Positions 40,458 through 49,695 of a stretch of DNA of 64,000 nucleotides are shown here, one piece after another. Origin of the DNA: Nitrobacter sp051912485. Its GTDB lineage: Bacteria; Pseudomonadota; Alphaproteobacteria; Rhizobiales; Xanthobacteraceae. The notes under the pieces were generated by a model. It saw only the letters and a list, made by a program, of their open reading frames with translations. It was not told the DNA's origin and searched no databases. Position 1 is the first letter of the stretch, and the number at the start of each line of letters is the position of its first letter. The translations under genes were made by a program, and so were the position numbers. The DNA is taken from positions 3,410,001-3,474,000 of the forward strand of contig NZ_CP196822.1 of assembly GCF_051912485.1 (NCBI RefSeq), in the 5' to 3' direction.

Positions 40458-40625
40458 TCATTCGTCCTGGCACTCCGAATCAGACCTCTCCGCGGTAGCG
40501 GCCTGATCAGCGCGGCCGCGAGATTGCGATTTTCGCCGCTTGAGATTTTCGCGCAGCGCCGCACGCAGCCGCATCTTGCGCTCCGCATTTCCTCTGTTGC
40601 AATCCCTGTCCGGCTTGTCGATCAT
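40458..40625 (-). CDS. Small basic conserved protein (55 aa)
   Basis: Starts MIDKPDRDCNRGNAERKMRL and continues RAALRENLKRRKSQSRGRAD, with an acidic end. The pattern R-x-x-L-R-E/A-N-L-K-R-R-K-x-Q-x-R-G-R is widely conserved in Rhizobiales, always as a 50-70 residue protein, often beside murA. AAGGGGGA lies upstream of ATG 40625. Function unknown. The long upstream extension in the same frame runs over tRNA-Thr and is not coding. Confidence 0.75.
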   Translation of the reverse strand: MIDKPDRDCNRGNAERKMRLRAALRENLKRRKSQSRGRADQAATAERSDSECQDE

Positions 40626-40825
40626 GGTCCCCCTTGCTTGGGTGTCCGGGACGCGGTCCCGATCCGCCCGAGTCGGTGGAATAACGACCGCAACATATAC
40701 GCCAGTCCCCTTGCCGCAACAGCGGCAGTTCCAAGCCCTGCCCCGCGCTTGCGCGCCTTCCAGCCTTGTGGCAAGGATCGGCCCACCTTGCGGGCCTTTT
40801 TTAGCTGATTCCCGCGTTGGGCCTT

Positions 40826-40900
40826 GCTGCCGTAGCTCAGTGGTAGAGCACTCCATTGGTAATGGAGAGGTCGACAGTTCAATCCTGTCTGGCAGCACCA
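40826..40900 (+). tRNA. tRNA-Thr (GGT)
   Basis: Starts GCTGCCGTAGCTCAGTGGTA. Anticodon stem CTCCA/TGGAG encloses TTGGTAA (anticodon GGT), the T-arm has ACAGTTCAATCCTGT, and CCA is encoded; 75 nt. Confidence 0.97.
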
Positions 40901-41279
40901 GCCTTCCCTTGGAAAGCGCGGAAAGCGATCTTGAGTGCCGGGGAAGCGGTAGTGAGGCAGGCCGCGAAACCAGATCGTGCTCATGATCCGTTTCTGCCGC
41001 GCACTTAGAAAAATAAACTCAGGTTCCAGCCCGAATTAGGAGAAGATTTTTCACGGAGGCCTGCTAATCTTTTTTGCGTCCCGGGCAGGATACGAATTAA
41101 GGCCTCATTTAGCTCTGATTAAGGCATCATTAAGCAAGCAAGTTCCGTTGTTCCGCAACGGGTTACGAACCTTCCCAAGTGTGGCCTATCAGTGACAGCT
41201 TTTTGCGCAGAATCGATCTAGGGTTTGAATGACGGGGCCGACGAACGGCTGCTCGAAAAACGAATTCCTGGAGAACGTA
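40901..41279. other. Intergenic region upstream of the outer-membrane protein
   Basis: Holds the leader of the Omp25-like gene. GATTAAGG-type motifs repeat at about 41,095 and 41,115 (ATTAAGGCCTCATT, ATTAAGGCATCATT); they may be protein-binding or simple repeats. No coding sequence. Confidence 0.4.
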
Positions 41280-41978
41280 ATGAAAAAAATCCTGCTCGCC
41301 TCTGTGGCATTTATCGGTTTCGGCGCCATCGTGCCGGCACAGGCCGCCGATCTCGCCGCTCGTCACTACACCAAGGCTCCGGCCTACGAAGCCGCACCGA
41401 TCTACAACTGGACCGGCTTCTACATCGGCGGTCACGTCGGCGGCGCCTTCGGCGGCGACAACAACCTCGCCGCGGCTGGTTTCACCGGCAACGGCAACGA
41501 CGGCGTGTTCATGGGCGGTGTGCAGGTCGGCTACGACTACCAGTTCGCACCGAACTGGGTGTTCGGCATCGAAGCCAACTACAGCTTCCTCGACACCAAT
41601 AACGATCCCTTCGTCAACCGCGGACTCGGTTCGGTCACCGGCCGCCTTGGTTACACCTGGGGTCCGGCGCTGCTCTACGTCAAGGGCGGTTACGGCTGGG
41701 CTGACACCCGATTCACGAACGGCTTCGGCACCGGCACCTTTTCCGATACCCACATCGGTCGGGACGGCTACACCGTGGGCGGTGGCCTCGAATACCTGTT
41801 CACCCAGAACTGGTCCGGCAAGATCGAGTATCAGTACTACAATTTCGGCAGCGCGAGCTCCACTCTCACCGTTGGTAACGTCATTACCCCCGTCCGCTTC
41901 ACCAACGACGAGCACACCGTCAAGGTCGGTCTGAACTATCGCTTCAACTGGGGTGCCCCGGTCGCTGCGAGGTACTGA
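41280..41978 (+). CDS. Omp25/Omp31-type outer membrane beta-barrel protein
   Basis: 232 residues. Signal peptide KKILLASVAFIGFGAIVPAQ is cleaved before AADLAARHY. The mature part is an eight-strand barrel: NWTGFYIGGHVGGAFGGDNN, GVQVGYDYQFAPNWVFGIEA, GRLGYTWGPALLYVKGGYGW, GYTVGGGLEYLFTQNWSGKI and HTVKVGLNYRFNW, with the last aromatic residue near the C-terminus. Such proteins are the major outer-membrane proteins of Rhizobiales. GGAG lies nine bases upstream of ATG 41280. A terminator follows the stop codon, so the gene is monocistronic; high expression is expected. Confidence 0.9.
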   Translation: MKKILLASVAFIGFGAIVPAQAADLAARHYTKAPAYEAAPIYNWTGFYIGGHVGGAFGGDNNLAAAGFTGNGNDGVFMGGVQVGYDYQFAPNWVFGIEANYSFLDTNNDPFVNRGLGSVTGRLGYTWGPALLYVKGGYGWADTRFTNGFGTGTFSDTHIGRDGYTVGGGLEYLFTQNWSGKIEYQYYNFGSASSTLTVGNVITPVRFTNDEHTVKVGLNYRFNWGAPVAARY

Positions 41979-42011
41979 TCCTCACAACCCTTGAGGGTTT
42001 CGAAATAAGAA

Positions 42012-42039
42012 AAGGCCGGCATCAGATGCCGGCCTTTTT
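42012..42039 (+). terminator. Rho-independent terminator of the Omp25-like gene
   Basis: AAGGCCGGCAT pairs with ATGCCGGCCTT around CAG, followed by TTTGTTTT. Confidence 0.88.
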
Positions 42040-42183
42040 GTTTTGTGTTTCATGAACGTAATGGCTTCCGATAACCCGCAACGCATTCGAAATTCGCGGC
42101 ACGCCATGGTATCGTCGCGCCACGCGGACGACCGTTTCAAAAGCCGGTTCCGCGTCACGCGGCAATACGAGGATCGTGACAAC

Positions 42184-43206
42184 ATGGATTCAGCACCGGT
42201 TTCGTTCGACAGCGGCCACGATTTGTCCTCGCGGGTACGCCACGACTGGACGCGATCGGAAACCGAGACACTCTATAATGTCCCTTTCGCGGATCTGGTC
42301 TTTCAGGCCCAGACCATTCATCGCCGCAATTTCGATCCCAATCACGTCGAAACCGCGAGCCTGCTCAGCATCAAGACCGGCGGCTGTCCGGAAGATTGCG
42401 GCTACTGTTCGCAGAGCGCGCATTACGACGCCGGCGTTAAAGCCACGAAGCTGATGGACCGCGAAGCCGTCATCGAAACCGCGCGGCGGGCAAGGGATGC
42501 CGGCGCCAGCCGGTTCTGCATGGCAGCCGCATGGCGCAGTCCGAAGGACAGGGATCTTGAGCGAGTCTGCGACATGGTCAGCGCCGTCAAGGAGCTCGGC
42601 ATGGAGACCTGCGCGACGCTGGGCATGGTCACACCCGATCAGGCTCGGCGGCTGCATGCCGCCGGACTCGATTTCTACAACCACAACGTTGACACCTCGC
42701 CTGAATTCTACGGCAAGATCATCACCACCCGCACGATGCAGGATCGCATCGACACGCTCACCCATGCCCGCGAGGCCGGCCTCAAGGTCTGTTGCGGCGG
42801 CATCATCGGCATGGGCGAACAGGTCGGCGACCGGCTCGGAATGCTGATGCTGTTGGCCAATCTGCCCGCGCACCCCGAAAGCGTCCCCATCAACATGTGG
42901 AACGAGGTCGAAGCGGTGCCCGTCAATAACACGGCCGTGCGGCCCGATCCGATCGCGCTGGTCCGCATGATCGCGGTGGCACGGATCATGATGCCGAAGA
43001 GCGTGGTGCGACTGTCGGCGGGCCGGCAATATATGACCGACGAATTGCAGGCACTGTGCTTTTTGGCCGGCGCCAACTCCATTTTCATTGGCGATGTCCT
43101 GCTGACTACCAAAAATCCGCAGACCGCACGCGATGCCGCGTTGCTCGACCGCCTCGGCATCCGCTCACCGCTGGACGACGCGAAGGTCTCCGCTCCGCCT
43201 CACTGA
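42184..43206 (+). CDS. bioB: Biotin synthase
   Basis: 340 residues from ATG 42184 (MDSAPVSFDSGHDLSSRVRH). The radical-SAM cysteines are in GGCPEDCGYCSQSAHYD (Cys68, Cys72, Cys75), and FCMAAAWRSPKDRDLERV, CATLGMVTPDQARRLH, YNHNVDTSPEFY and SAGRQYM are all BioB hallmarks. It inserts sulfur into dethiobiotin using the [2Fe-2S] cluster. No other bio genes are visible; bioB stands alone, as often in Bradyrhizobiaceae. A GAGG lies 12 bases before the start, and the upstream in-frame extension would run into the terminator of the previous gene. Confidence 0.95.
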   Translation: MDSAPVSFDSGHDLSSRVRHDWTRSETETLYNVPFADLVFQAQTIHRRNFDPNHVETASLLSIKTGGCPEDCGYCSQSAHYDAGVKATKLMDREAVIETARRARDAGASRFCMAAAWRSPKDRDLERVCDMVSAVKELGMETCATLGMVTPDQARRLHAAGLDFYNHNVDTSPEFYGKIITTRTMQDRIDTLTHAREAGLKVCCGGIIGMGEQVGDRLGMLMLLANLPAHPESVPINMWNEVEAVPVNNTAVRPDPIALVRMIAVARIMMPKSVVRLSAGRQYMTDELQALCFLAGANSIFIGDVLLTTKNPQTARDAALLDRLGIRSPLDDAKVSAPPH

Positions 43207-43461
43207 TCGGATCCACCAGGGTCGGCTCGTCACGGAAAACGGGCCATTGTCCTGACATCCCTGGCTAGGGTTTTCGAGCTGGGTGAACCGCCAGTCCCGC
43301 AAGACCCCGGCGGACTGGATTCGTTTGCGCTAGAGCAAATTAATGGCGATTTTTAACCCTGAAACGGACGTCTTGGCGAATTCCGTCTCGACAGCCCGGC
43401 TGGAAAGGCTCTAAAAAGGTGTTGTACGTCCGGCGTCCCGGGCTTTTTTCCGGATTTTGTC

Positions 43462-44691
43462 ATGGATTATAGCAAGTTCTTCAGTGACGCGCTCAATCGC
43501 CTTCATGACGAGCGGCGCTACCGCGTTTTCGCCGATCTTGAGCGCATCGCCGGCAGGTTCCCCTACGCCACCTGGCACTCGCCCAAGGGGCCGAGCAACG
43601 TGGTGATCTGGTGTTCCAACGATTACCTCGGCATGGGTCAGCACCCGAAGGTCGTCGGCGCCATGGTCGAAACCGCGACCCGCGTCGGCACCGGTGCCGG
43701 CGGCACCCGCAACATCGCCGGAACCCACCATCCGCTGGTCCAGCTCGAGCAGGAGCTCGCTGATCTGCACGGCAAGCCGGCGGCGCTAGTCTTCACATCT
43801 GGCTATGTCTCGAACCAGACCGGCATTTCGACCCTCGCGAGGCTCATTCCGAACTGCCTGATCCTGTCGGACGCGCTCAACCACAATTCGATGATCGAAG
43901 GCATCCGCCAGTCGGGCTGCGAGCGCGTCGTCTTCCGCCACAACGACGTGGCGCATCTGGAAGAACTGCTTCGCGCAGCCGATCCGGACCGGCCGAAACT
44001 GATCGCTTGTGAGAGCCTTTATTCGATGGATGGCGACATCGCGCCGCTTTCGAAAATCTGCGATCTCGCCGAACGCTATCGCGCGATGACTTATGTCGAC
44101 GAGGTGCATGCCGTCGGCATGTATGGCCCGCGCGGCGGTGGTATCGCGGAGCGCGAAGGTGTCATGCATCGCATCGACATCCTTGAAGGCACGCTCGCCA
44201 AGGCATTCGGCTGCCTCGGCGGCTACATCGCCGGCAATTCTGAAATCATCGATGCCGTGCGTTCCTATGCGCCGGGCTTCATCTTCACCACATCGCTGCC
44301 GCCTGCGATCTGCTCGGCGGCGACCGCCGCTATCCGGCATCTCAAGTCATCGACATGGGAACGCGAACGCCATCAGGAGCGCGCGGCGCGCACCAAGGCA
44401 AGCCTGATCGCAGCCGGTCTGCCGGTGATGGTGAGTTCGACCCACATCGTCCCGATCTTCGTCGGCAATCCCGAGCACTGCAAGCAGGCGTCCGATATGC
44501 TGCTGCATGACCACGGCATCTATATCCAGCCGATCAACTATCCGACCGTTGCCAAGGGAATGGAGCGGCTGCGGATCACGCCGTCGCCATATCACGACGA
44601 CGCGCTGATTGATCAGTTGGCGGAAGCCCTGCTTCAGGTTTGGGAGCGTCTAGAGCTGCCGTTGCAGGCGAAATCCATGGCGGCCGAGTAG
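43462..44691 (+). CDS. hemA: 5-aminolevulinate synthase
   Basis: A 409-residue PLP enzyme of the alpha-oxoamine synthase family: VIWCSNDYLGMGQHPKVVGA, GTGAGGTRNIAGTHHPLVQL, TYVDEVHAVGMYG, and LEGTLAKAFGCLGGYI with the Schiff-base Lys. It condenses glycine with succinyl-CoA (Shemin pathway), the alphaproteobacterial route to heme and bacteriochlorophyll. ATG 43462 (MDYSKFFSDALNRLHDERRY) matches the family N-terminus; no strong ribosome-binding site is seen, which may indicate regulated translation. No terminator is visible in the 255 bases upstream. Confidence 0.96.
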   Translation: MDYSKFFSDALNRLHDERRYRVFADLERIAGRFPYATWHSPKGPSNVVIWCSNDYLGMGQHPKVVGAMVETATRVGTGAGGTRNIAGTHHPLVQLEQELADLHGKPAALVFTSGYVSNQTGISTLARLIPNCLILSDALNHNSMIEGIRQSGCERVVFRHNDVAHLEELLRAADPDRPKLIACESLYSMDGDIAPLSKICDLAERYRAMTYVDEVHAVGMYGPRGGGIAEREGVMHRIDILEGTLAKAFGCLGGYIAGNSEIIDAVRSYAPGFIFTTSLPPAICSAATAAIRHLKSSTWERERHQERAARTKASLIAAGLPVMVSSTHIVPIFVGNPEHCKQASDMLLHDHGIYIQPINYPTVAKGMERLRITPSPYHDDALIDQLAEALLQVWERLELPLQAKSMAAE

Positions 44692-44756
44692 CGCTCTGCC
44701 AGGACGCGTTCGCTTTTGATGTAACGCGAACGCGTTTCAATTTCGAATTCACTCCA

Positions 44757-45407
44757 CTAGGAGGCGGACAAGCGCCGCCGCGCACTCGCCTCCGACAACA
44801 CGATCCGAATCAGATCGGCGGCATTTTTAGCGCCGAGCTTGTCCATGATCCGCGCACGATGAACTTCAACCGTGCGCGGACTGATGCCGAGTCTGCGTCC
44901 CGCTTCCTTGTTCGACGCACCCTTGGCCACCTGGGATAGGACCTCGCGCTCTCGGCAGGTCAGCAGATGACGGCCGGGGAAATGGGCGAACCCGTCGATC
45001 TCGCCGCCCCGCGCCTCGCGCCACACCTTCACCGCGGCATGAACTCGGTCGACGATCGTATCAGACGAAAATGGCTTCTCCAGAAAATCGAGCGCGCCAT
45101 ATTTCATGGCCTCGACAGCTGTTGCGATGTCGGCCACGCCGGAGATGACGAGGATCGACGCGGCAGCCCGCTCGGCCACCAATCTGCGCAGGATATCGAA
45201 CCCGGATTCGCCGGGAAGATGCAGGTCGAGAATGACACAGGCGGGCGACGCGCTCCGAACCGCTTCAAAAAACGAGGCGCCGTCGCCAAAGCTTTGCACC
45301 GCATAACCCTCGATCTTCAAAACGAGGACCAGCGTTTCCCGCACCGACGGATCATCGTCGACGATAAAAACCGGGATATCCGGAACGAACGACAGAAGTT
45401 GGCCCAC
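44757..45407 (-). CDS. FixJ-family response regulator
   Basis: 216 residues. The receiver has FIVDDDPSVRETLV and CVILDLHLPGESGF (phospho-acceptor Asp61), with LVISGVADIATAVEAMKYGA and KPF. A LuxR helix-turn-helix follows (LLTCREREVLSQVAKGASNK then RRLGISPRTVEVHRARIMDK). GTG 45407 was chosen because GGAGG lies six bases upstream; the longer form starting TTG reads through that site. No cognate FixL-like kinase is adjacent on this strand; the divergent SSS-domain hybrid kinase 193 bases away is a possible partner, but FixJ-type regulators usually pair with other kinases. Confidence 0.88.
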   Translation of the reverse strand: MGQLLSFVPDIPVFIVDDDPSVRETLVLVLKIEGYAVQSFGDGASFFEAVRSASPACVILDLHLPGESGFDILRRLVAERAAASILVISGVADIATAVEAMKYGALDFLEKPFSSDTIVDRVHAAVKVWREARGGEIDGFAHFPGRHLLTCREREVLSQVAKGASNKEAGRRLGISPRTVEVHRARIMDKLGAKNAADLIRIVLSEASARRRLSAS

Positions 45408-45445
45408 CTGCGGCCTCCTCAATAGAGATCGATGAGCAACACAAC

Positions 45446-45459
45446 TTATACGTGTATAA
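45446..45459. promoter_or_regulatory. Inverted repeat in the divergent promoter region
   Basis: TTATAC-GT-GTATAA is a 6-bp inverted repeat with a 2-bp spacer. It overlaps a TATAAT (45455-45460) and lies between the start codons of the FixJ-type regulator and the hybrid kinase, a suitable place for an operator controlling either or both. Confidence 0.4.
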
Positions 45460-45599
45460 TCTGATTCGTGCCGGTGTGCAAATCATGACAGCAGAGTTGT
45501 CGCGTGGAGCCGCGTAAGGCGCTAGATTTTTGACCGGAACGGCTACGGGGCCAACCCGAAGCAGGGTCCAAGGCAGCGCCTGCCGGAGGAGCCACCGCA

Positions 45600-48500
45600 A
45601 TGCTGCACGACTGGGGCGTGATCGCGGCCGCCATCGGCTACATCGGCTTCCTTTTCCTGGTCGCGAGCTTTGGCGACCGGGACTCGAAGTTTGCCCGCGG
45701 CGGTACCAGCCGGCTGATCTATCCGCTGTCGTTGGCAGTATACTGCACGTCCTGGACGTTTTTCGGCTCGGTCGGACTCGCGACCCGAACCGGCCTTGAG
45801 TTTCTCGCGATCTATGTCGGTCCGATCCTGCTGATCGCGTTCTGCACGCCGCTGCTGCGGCGAATCATCCGGTTGGCGAAATCGCAGAACATCACGTCGG
45901 TCGCCGATTTCATCGCCGCGCGCTACGGCAAGAGCCAGGCGGTGGCGGCAACGGTCGCCATCATAGCGATGATCGGGTCGGTTCCGTATATCGCGCTTCA
46001 ACTCAAGGCGGTTGCCTCGTCGCTCGGAACCATCCTGATCGACGATCAGGCGATCACCAGAATTCCCGTCATCGGTGACATCGCGCTGCTCGTGACAATC
46101 GCGCTGGCCCTGTTCGCAGTGCTGTTCGGAACCCGGCAGACCGATGCGACGGAGCATCAACACGGCCTGATGCTGGCGATTGCGACCGAGTCGATTGTCA
46201 AACTTGTGGCGTTCATCGCCGTGGGCGCCTTCGTCACGTTCTGGATGTTCAGCCCCGTCGAACTGATCGAGGCCGCGATGAAATCCCCGGAGGCGGTGCG
46301 GGCCATCGAGCACACGCCGTCGATCGGCAACTTCCTGACGATGACGCTGCTCTCGTTTCTCGCGATCATGCTGCTGCCCCGGCAATTCCATGTCAGCGTG
46401 GTGGAGAACTCCAGCGACGCAGAGGTCAGCCGGGCGCGCTGGCTGTTTCCGCTCTACCTGGTCGCCATCAACATCTTCGTTGTTCCGATCGCGCTCGCAG
46501 GCCTCGTCACGTTCCCGTTCGGCATTATCGACAGCGACATGTATGTGCTGGCGCTGCCGATCGAAGGCCAGTCCAGGCTGCTCAGCATCGCAGTCTTCAT
46601 TGGAGGACTTTCAGCCGGCACCGCGATGGTGATCGTCGAATGCGTGGCGCTGGCGATCATGGTGTCCAACGACATTGTCGTCCCGCTGGTGCTACAGCGC
46701 AGTCCGGCATCCCGCGGAGGCCGCAAGGACTTCGGCAACTTCCTGCTCAAGACCCGCCGTCTTGCGATCTTCGCCATCATGATCATGGCGTATTTGTACT
46801 ACCGCGCGCTCGGCAGCGCACAGCTCGCTGCGATCGGGTTGCTGTCGTTCGCCGCCATCGCGCAACTCGCGCCGGCGTTTCTCGGCGGCCTGGTCTGGCG
46901 GCGCGCGACGGCGCGCGGCGCGATCGGCGGCATGCTCGCCGGTTTTGCCGTCTGGGCCTACACGCTGTTTCTCCCGAGCTTCCTCAACGGAAGCGCCGTC
47001 GGCATGATGCTGCTGCAACACGGCCCGTTTGGCATCGCCGAACTGAAGCCGCAGGCGCTGTTCGGCGTCAGCCTGCCGCCGCTCATGCACGGTGTGCTAT
47101 GGAGTCTGTCGCTGAATGTCCTGACATATGTCGCGCTGTCGCTGACGCGGCGACCATCCTCGATCGAGCGGTTGCAGGCGGAAATCTTCGCACCCAACGC
47201 CGCGCCGTTGTCTCCGCCGTTCCGACGCTGGCGGTCGACGGTGACGGTGCAGGATATTTTAGACGCCGTGGCGCAGTATCTCGGTCCTAACCGCGCCCGG
47301 CAATCCTTCGAGGAGTTCGCCTCCATGCGGCGGCTCAGCCTCGATCCGGCGGCACCCGCCGCTTTCGAATTGCTGCAGCACGCCGAATATCTGATCGCAT
47401 CGTCGATCGGGGCGGCCTCATCGCGGCTGGTGATGTCGCAATTGCTCCGGCGCCGCACCGTGTCGGCGAAGGCAGCCTTGAAGCTGCTCGACGACGCGCA
47501 CGCGGCGCTCCACTTTAACCGCGAGATGCTGCAAACAGCGCTGAATCATGTGCGGCAGGGAATCGCGGTGTTCAACCCCGATCTGCAACTGATCTGTTCG
47601 AACCGACAATTCGGAAATATTCTCGGACTGCCGCCTCAAATCGTGCAGATCGGGATTCCGCTGACCGAGATTCTCGACGTTCTCGGCACCATCGATCACT
47701 CACAGGCCGACCGCGAGACTGCAAAGCAGACCCGACTGACTGCATACACGACGGAGGGACAGCCGCATCTGGAGCGGCTACCGGACCGCAACATCGTGAT
47801 CGAGGTTCGCGCCAACCGGATGCCCGACGGCGGTCTGGTGATCACCTTCTCCGATGTGACCCCGAGTTTTGAAGCCGCCGAGGCGCTTGAGCGCGCCAAC
47901 GCCACGCTCGAAAAGCGCGTGCGCGACCGCACCGAGGAACTGACCCGGCTGAATTCCGAACTCGCGCGCGCCAAAAGCAATGCCGAGGACGCCAATAACT
48001 CCAAAACGCGGTTTCTGGCGGCTGCAGGTCACGATATCCTGCAACCGCTCAACGCCGCACGGCTCTATGTCACCAGCCTGGTGGAACGGCAGACTGGGGG
48101 CGAAGATTCCAGGCTGGTCCAGAACATCGACGATTCACTGGAGGCCATAGAGGAGATTCTGGGCGCGTTGCTCGACATCTCGCGGCTCGACGCCGGTGCC
48201 ATCACGACATCGATCACGAGTTTCCGGGTCGGCGATCTGATGCGCTCGCTCGAAATCGAGTTCGCCCCGATCGCACGGGCGAAGCAGGTCCGGCTGACGT
48301 TCGTGCCGAGTTCGTTGCCGATCGCATCCGATCGACTGCTGCTGCGGCGACTGCTGCAAAACCTGATCTCGAACGCCATCAAATATACGCCGCAGGGCCG
48401 CGTGCTGATCGGCTGCCGCCGTTGCGGCAAGTCGCTGCGGATCAACGTCTTTGACACCGGCGTCGGAATCCCGATCCTCAAGCGCGGCGAAATCTTCAAG

Positions 48501-49109
48501 GAATTTCATCGGCTCGAGCAGGGAGCGCGCATTGCGCGCGGCCTCGGACTCGGCCTGTCGATCGTCCAGCGGCTTGCGCGCGTGCTGGATCACAACATCG
48601 CCCTTGACTCAAATCGGAGCGGCGGCTCGGTGTTCTCCGTCACGGTTCCGATCGCGGCGGCCGTCAATCACACCACCCACACCACTGCGGTGACCAGCAG
48701 CACGCCGCTGTCGCACGCGCCGATGAGCGGAGCCCTGATCGTCTGCATCGAAAACGATGCAGCGATCCTCGACGGCATGAGGACGTTGCTGACATCATGG
48801 GATGCGCGTGTGATCGCCGTGGTCGAATCTGAGGCGGCAATCGAAGCGATCGAAACGGCCGGCGGACGGATCACCGGACTGCTGGTGGACTATCATCTCG
48901 ACCGCGGCAATGGCATCGCAACGATTCGGGAGATCCGGAAGAAATTCGGCGAGACCATTCCGGCGATCCTGATAACGGCCGACCGCAGTCCTCACGTTCG
49001 TGAGGCGGCGAGGCTGGAACAGGTTTCAGTGCTCAACAAGCCGTTGAAGCCGGCATCTCTGCGGGCGCTGATCGGCCAATGGCGAAGCCAGCAGATCGCC
49101 GCGGAATAG
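45600..49109 (+). CDS. CrbS/MxtR-like hybrid histidine kinase with SSS transporter domain
   Basis: 1,169 residues. Residues about 1-520 form a solute:sodium-symporter (SLC5/PutP-like) domain of about 13 helices (for example RLIYPLSLAVYCTSWTFFGS). A PAS-like region (about 640-750) and coiled coil (RVRDRTEELTRLNSELARAK) precede the kinase core: AAGHDILQPLNAARLYVTSL (His811), N-box LLQNLISNAIKYTPQG and G-box GLGLGLSIVQRLARVL. A C-terminal receiver has LLVDYHLDRGNG (Asp1097). This architecture is that of CrbS/MxtR, which with CrbR/ErdR controls acetate and related carbon use. Start ATG 45600 has GGAGGAG upstream. The LuxR partner lies 600 bases away, convergently oriented. Confidence 0.9.
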   Translation: MLHDWGVIAAAIGYIGFLFLVASFGDRDSKFARGGTSRLIYPLSLAVYCTSWTFFGSVGLATRTGLEFLAIYVGPILLIAFCTPLLRRIIRLAKSQNITSVADFIAARYGKSQAVAATVAIIAMIGSVPYIALQLKAVASSLGTILIDDQAITRIPVIGDIALLVTIALALFAVLFGTRQTDATEHQHGLMLAIATESIVKLVAFIAVGAFVTFWMFSPVELIEAAMKSPEAVRAIEHTPSIGNFLTMTLLSFLAIMLLPRQFHVSVVENSSDAEVSRARWLFPLYLVAINIFVVPIALAGLVTFPFGIIDSDMYVLALPIEGQSRLLSIAVFIGGLSAGTAMVIVECVALAIMVSNDIVVPLVLQRSPASRGGRKDFGNFLLKTRRLAIFAIMIMAYLYYRALGSAQLAAIGLLSFAAIAQLAPAFLGGLVWRRATARGAIGGMLAGFAVWAYTLFLPSFLNGSAVGMMLLQHGPFGIAELKPQALFGVSLPPLMHGVLWSLSLNVLTYVALSLTRRPSSIERLQAEIFAPNAAPLSPPFRRWRSTVTVQDILDAVAQYLGPNRARQSFEEFASMRRLSLDPAAPAAFELLQHAEYLIASSIGAASSRLVMSQLLRRRTVSAKAALKLLDDAHAALHFNREMLQTALNHVRQGIAVFNPDLQLICSNRQFGNILGLPPQIVQIGIPLTEILDVLGTIDHSQADRETAKQTRLTAYTTEGQPHLERLPDRNIVIEVRANRMPDGGLVITFSDVTPSFEAAEALERANATLEKRVRDRTEELTRLNSELARAKSNAEDANNSKTRFLAAAGHDILQPLNAARLYVTSLVERQTGGEDSRLVQNIDDSLEAIEEILGALLDISRLDAGAITTSITSFRVGDLMRSLEIEFAPIARAKQVRLTFVPSSLPIASDRLLLRRLLQNLISNAIKYTPQGRVLIGCRRCGKSLRINVFDTGVGIPILKRGEIFKEFHRLEQGARIARGLGLGLSIVQRLARVLDHNIALDSNRSGGSVFSVTVPIAAAVNHTTHTTAVTSSTPLSHAPMSGALIVCIENDAAILDGMRTLLTSWDARVIAVVESEAAIEAIETAGGRITGLLVDYHLDRGNGIATIREIRKKFGETIPAILITADRSPHVREAARLEQVSVLNKPLKPASLRALIGQWRSQQIAAE

Positions 49110-49226
49110 GCTCCTGCGAAGGCACGGTATCTCAGTTTGAAATTTCGGGATTGAGCCATTTCGGGATTGAGCCATGAACTGACATCGACCATTGGCTAAG
49201 CGGTGTGCTGGTCAATGGTTCAGCCT

Positions 49227-49481
49227 TCAGCTCATAACTTGGACTTGGTTCGGAAGAACAAAAAATATGAAGTATATGATGGCAAGCAGCGCCACCAGTC
49301 CCAAACACTGCAAAGCGATTGCAACCCAGAAAAGCAGCGGACTCTTGTATCTCGGCAGCACGGCACCAAAGCCGATTTGTATCTCCATCGATCGAAGGCT
49401 TTTAACTAGCTTCAACGCGATCAACGCGAACGCAGTCATTACGACAGCTAGTATCAATATCACTAGCACTATCACTGGCAT
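49227..49481 (-). CDS. Small two-helix membrane protein (84 aa)
   Basis: Starts MPVIVLVILILAVVMTAFAL, with a second helix FWVAIALQCLGLVALLAIIY and a linker LKLVKSLRSMEIQIGFGAVL. No family is recognised. The gene lies between the hybrid kinase and its putative regulator on the minus strand; the local base composition is lower in G+C than the surrounding genes, which may mark a recent arrival. The start ATG 49481 is the first Met within the hydrophobic frame; a TTG at 49499 would add six residues. Translation is supported by the undisturbed hydrophobic pattern but not by a clear ribosome-binding site. Confidence 0.5.
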   Translation of the reverse strand: MPVIVLVILILAVVMTAFALIALKLVKSLRSMEIQIGFGAVLPRYKSPLLFWVAIALQCLGLVALLAIIYFIFFVLPNQVQVMS

Positions 49482-49695
49482 TAGCGAGCTTCGCTGCAAT
49501 CGAACGCAATCATAGTCCTGCTAATCAACCATAGTCCCAGCCTAATGCTAGAACTTTAACGATGAAGGCCGCTTTGGGTGAGCGGAAATTCCCAGATGCC
49601 TTCGCCCGCCCGACTTCGTCGGTTGACCTCCCCGCAAGCGGGAGAGAAAGTTCATCGTACTCCGAGGAAGCGTTTCCATTATATCAGAATTGCTC

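Noticed and set aside
40458..40898. A 146-codon form of the 55-aa basic protein
   Set aside because: The extension runs through tRNA-Thr; the typical RENLKRRK protein starts at 40625.
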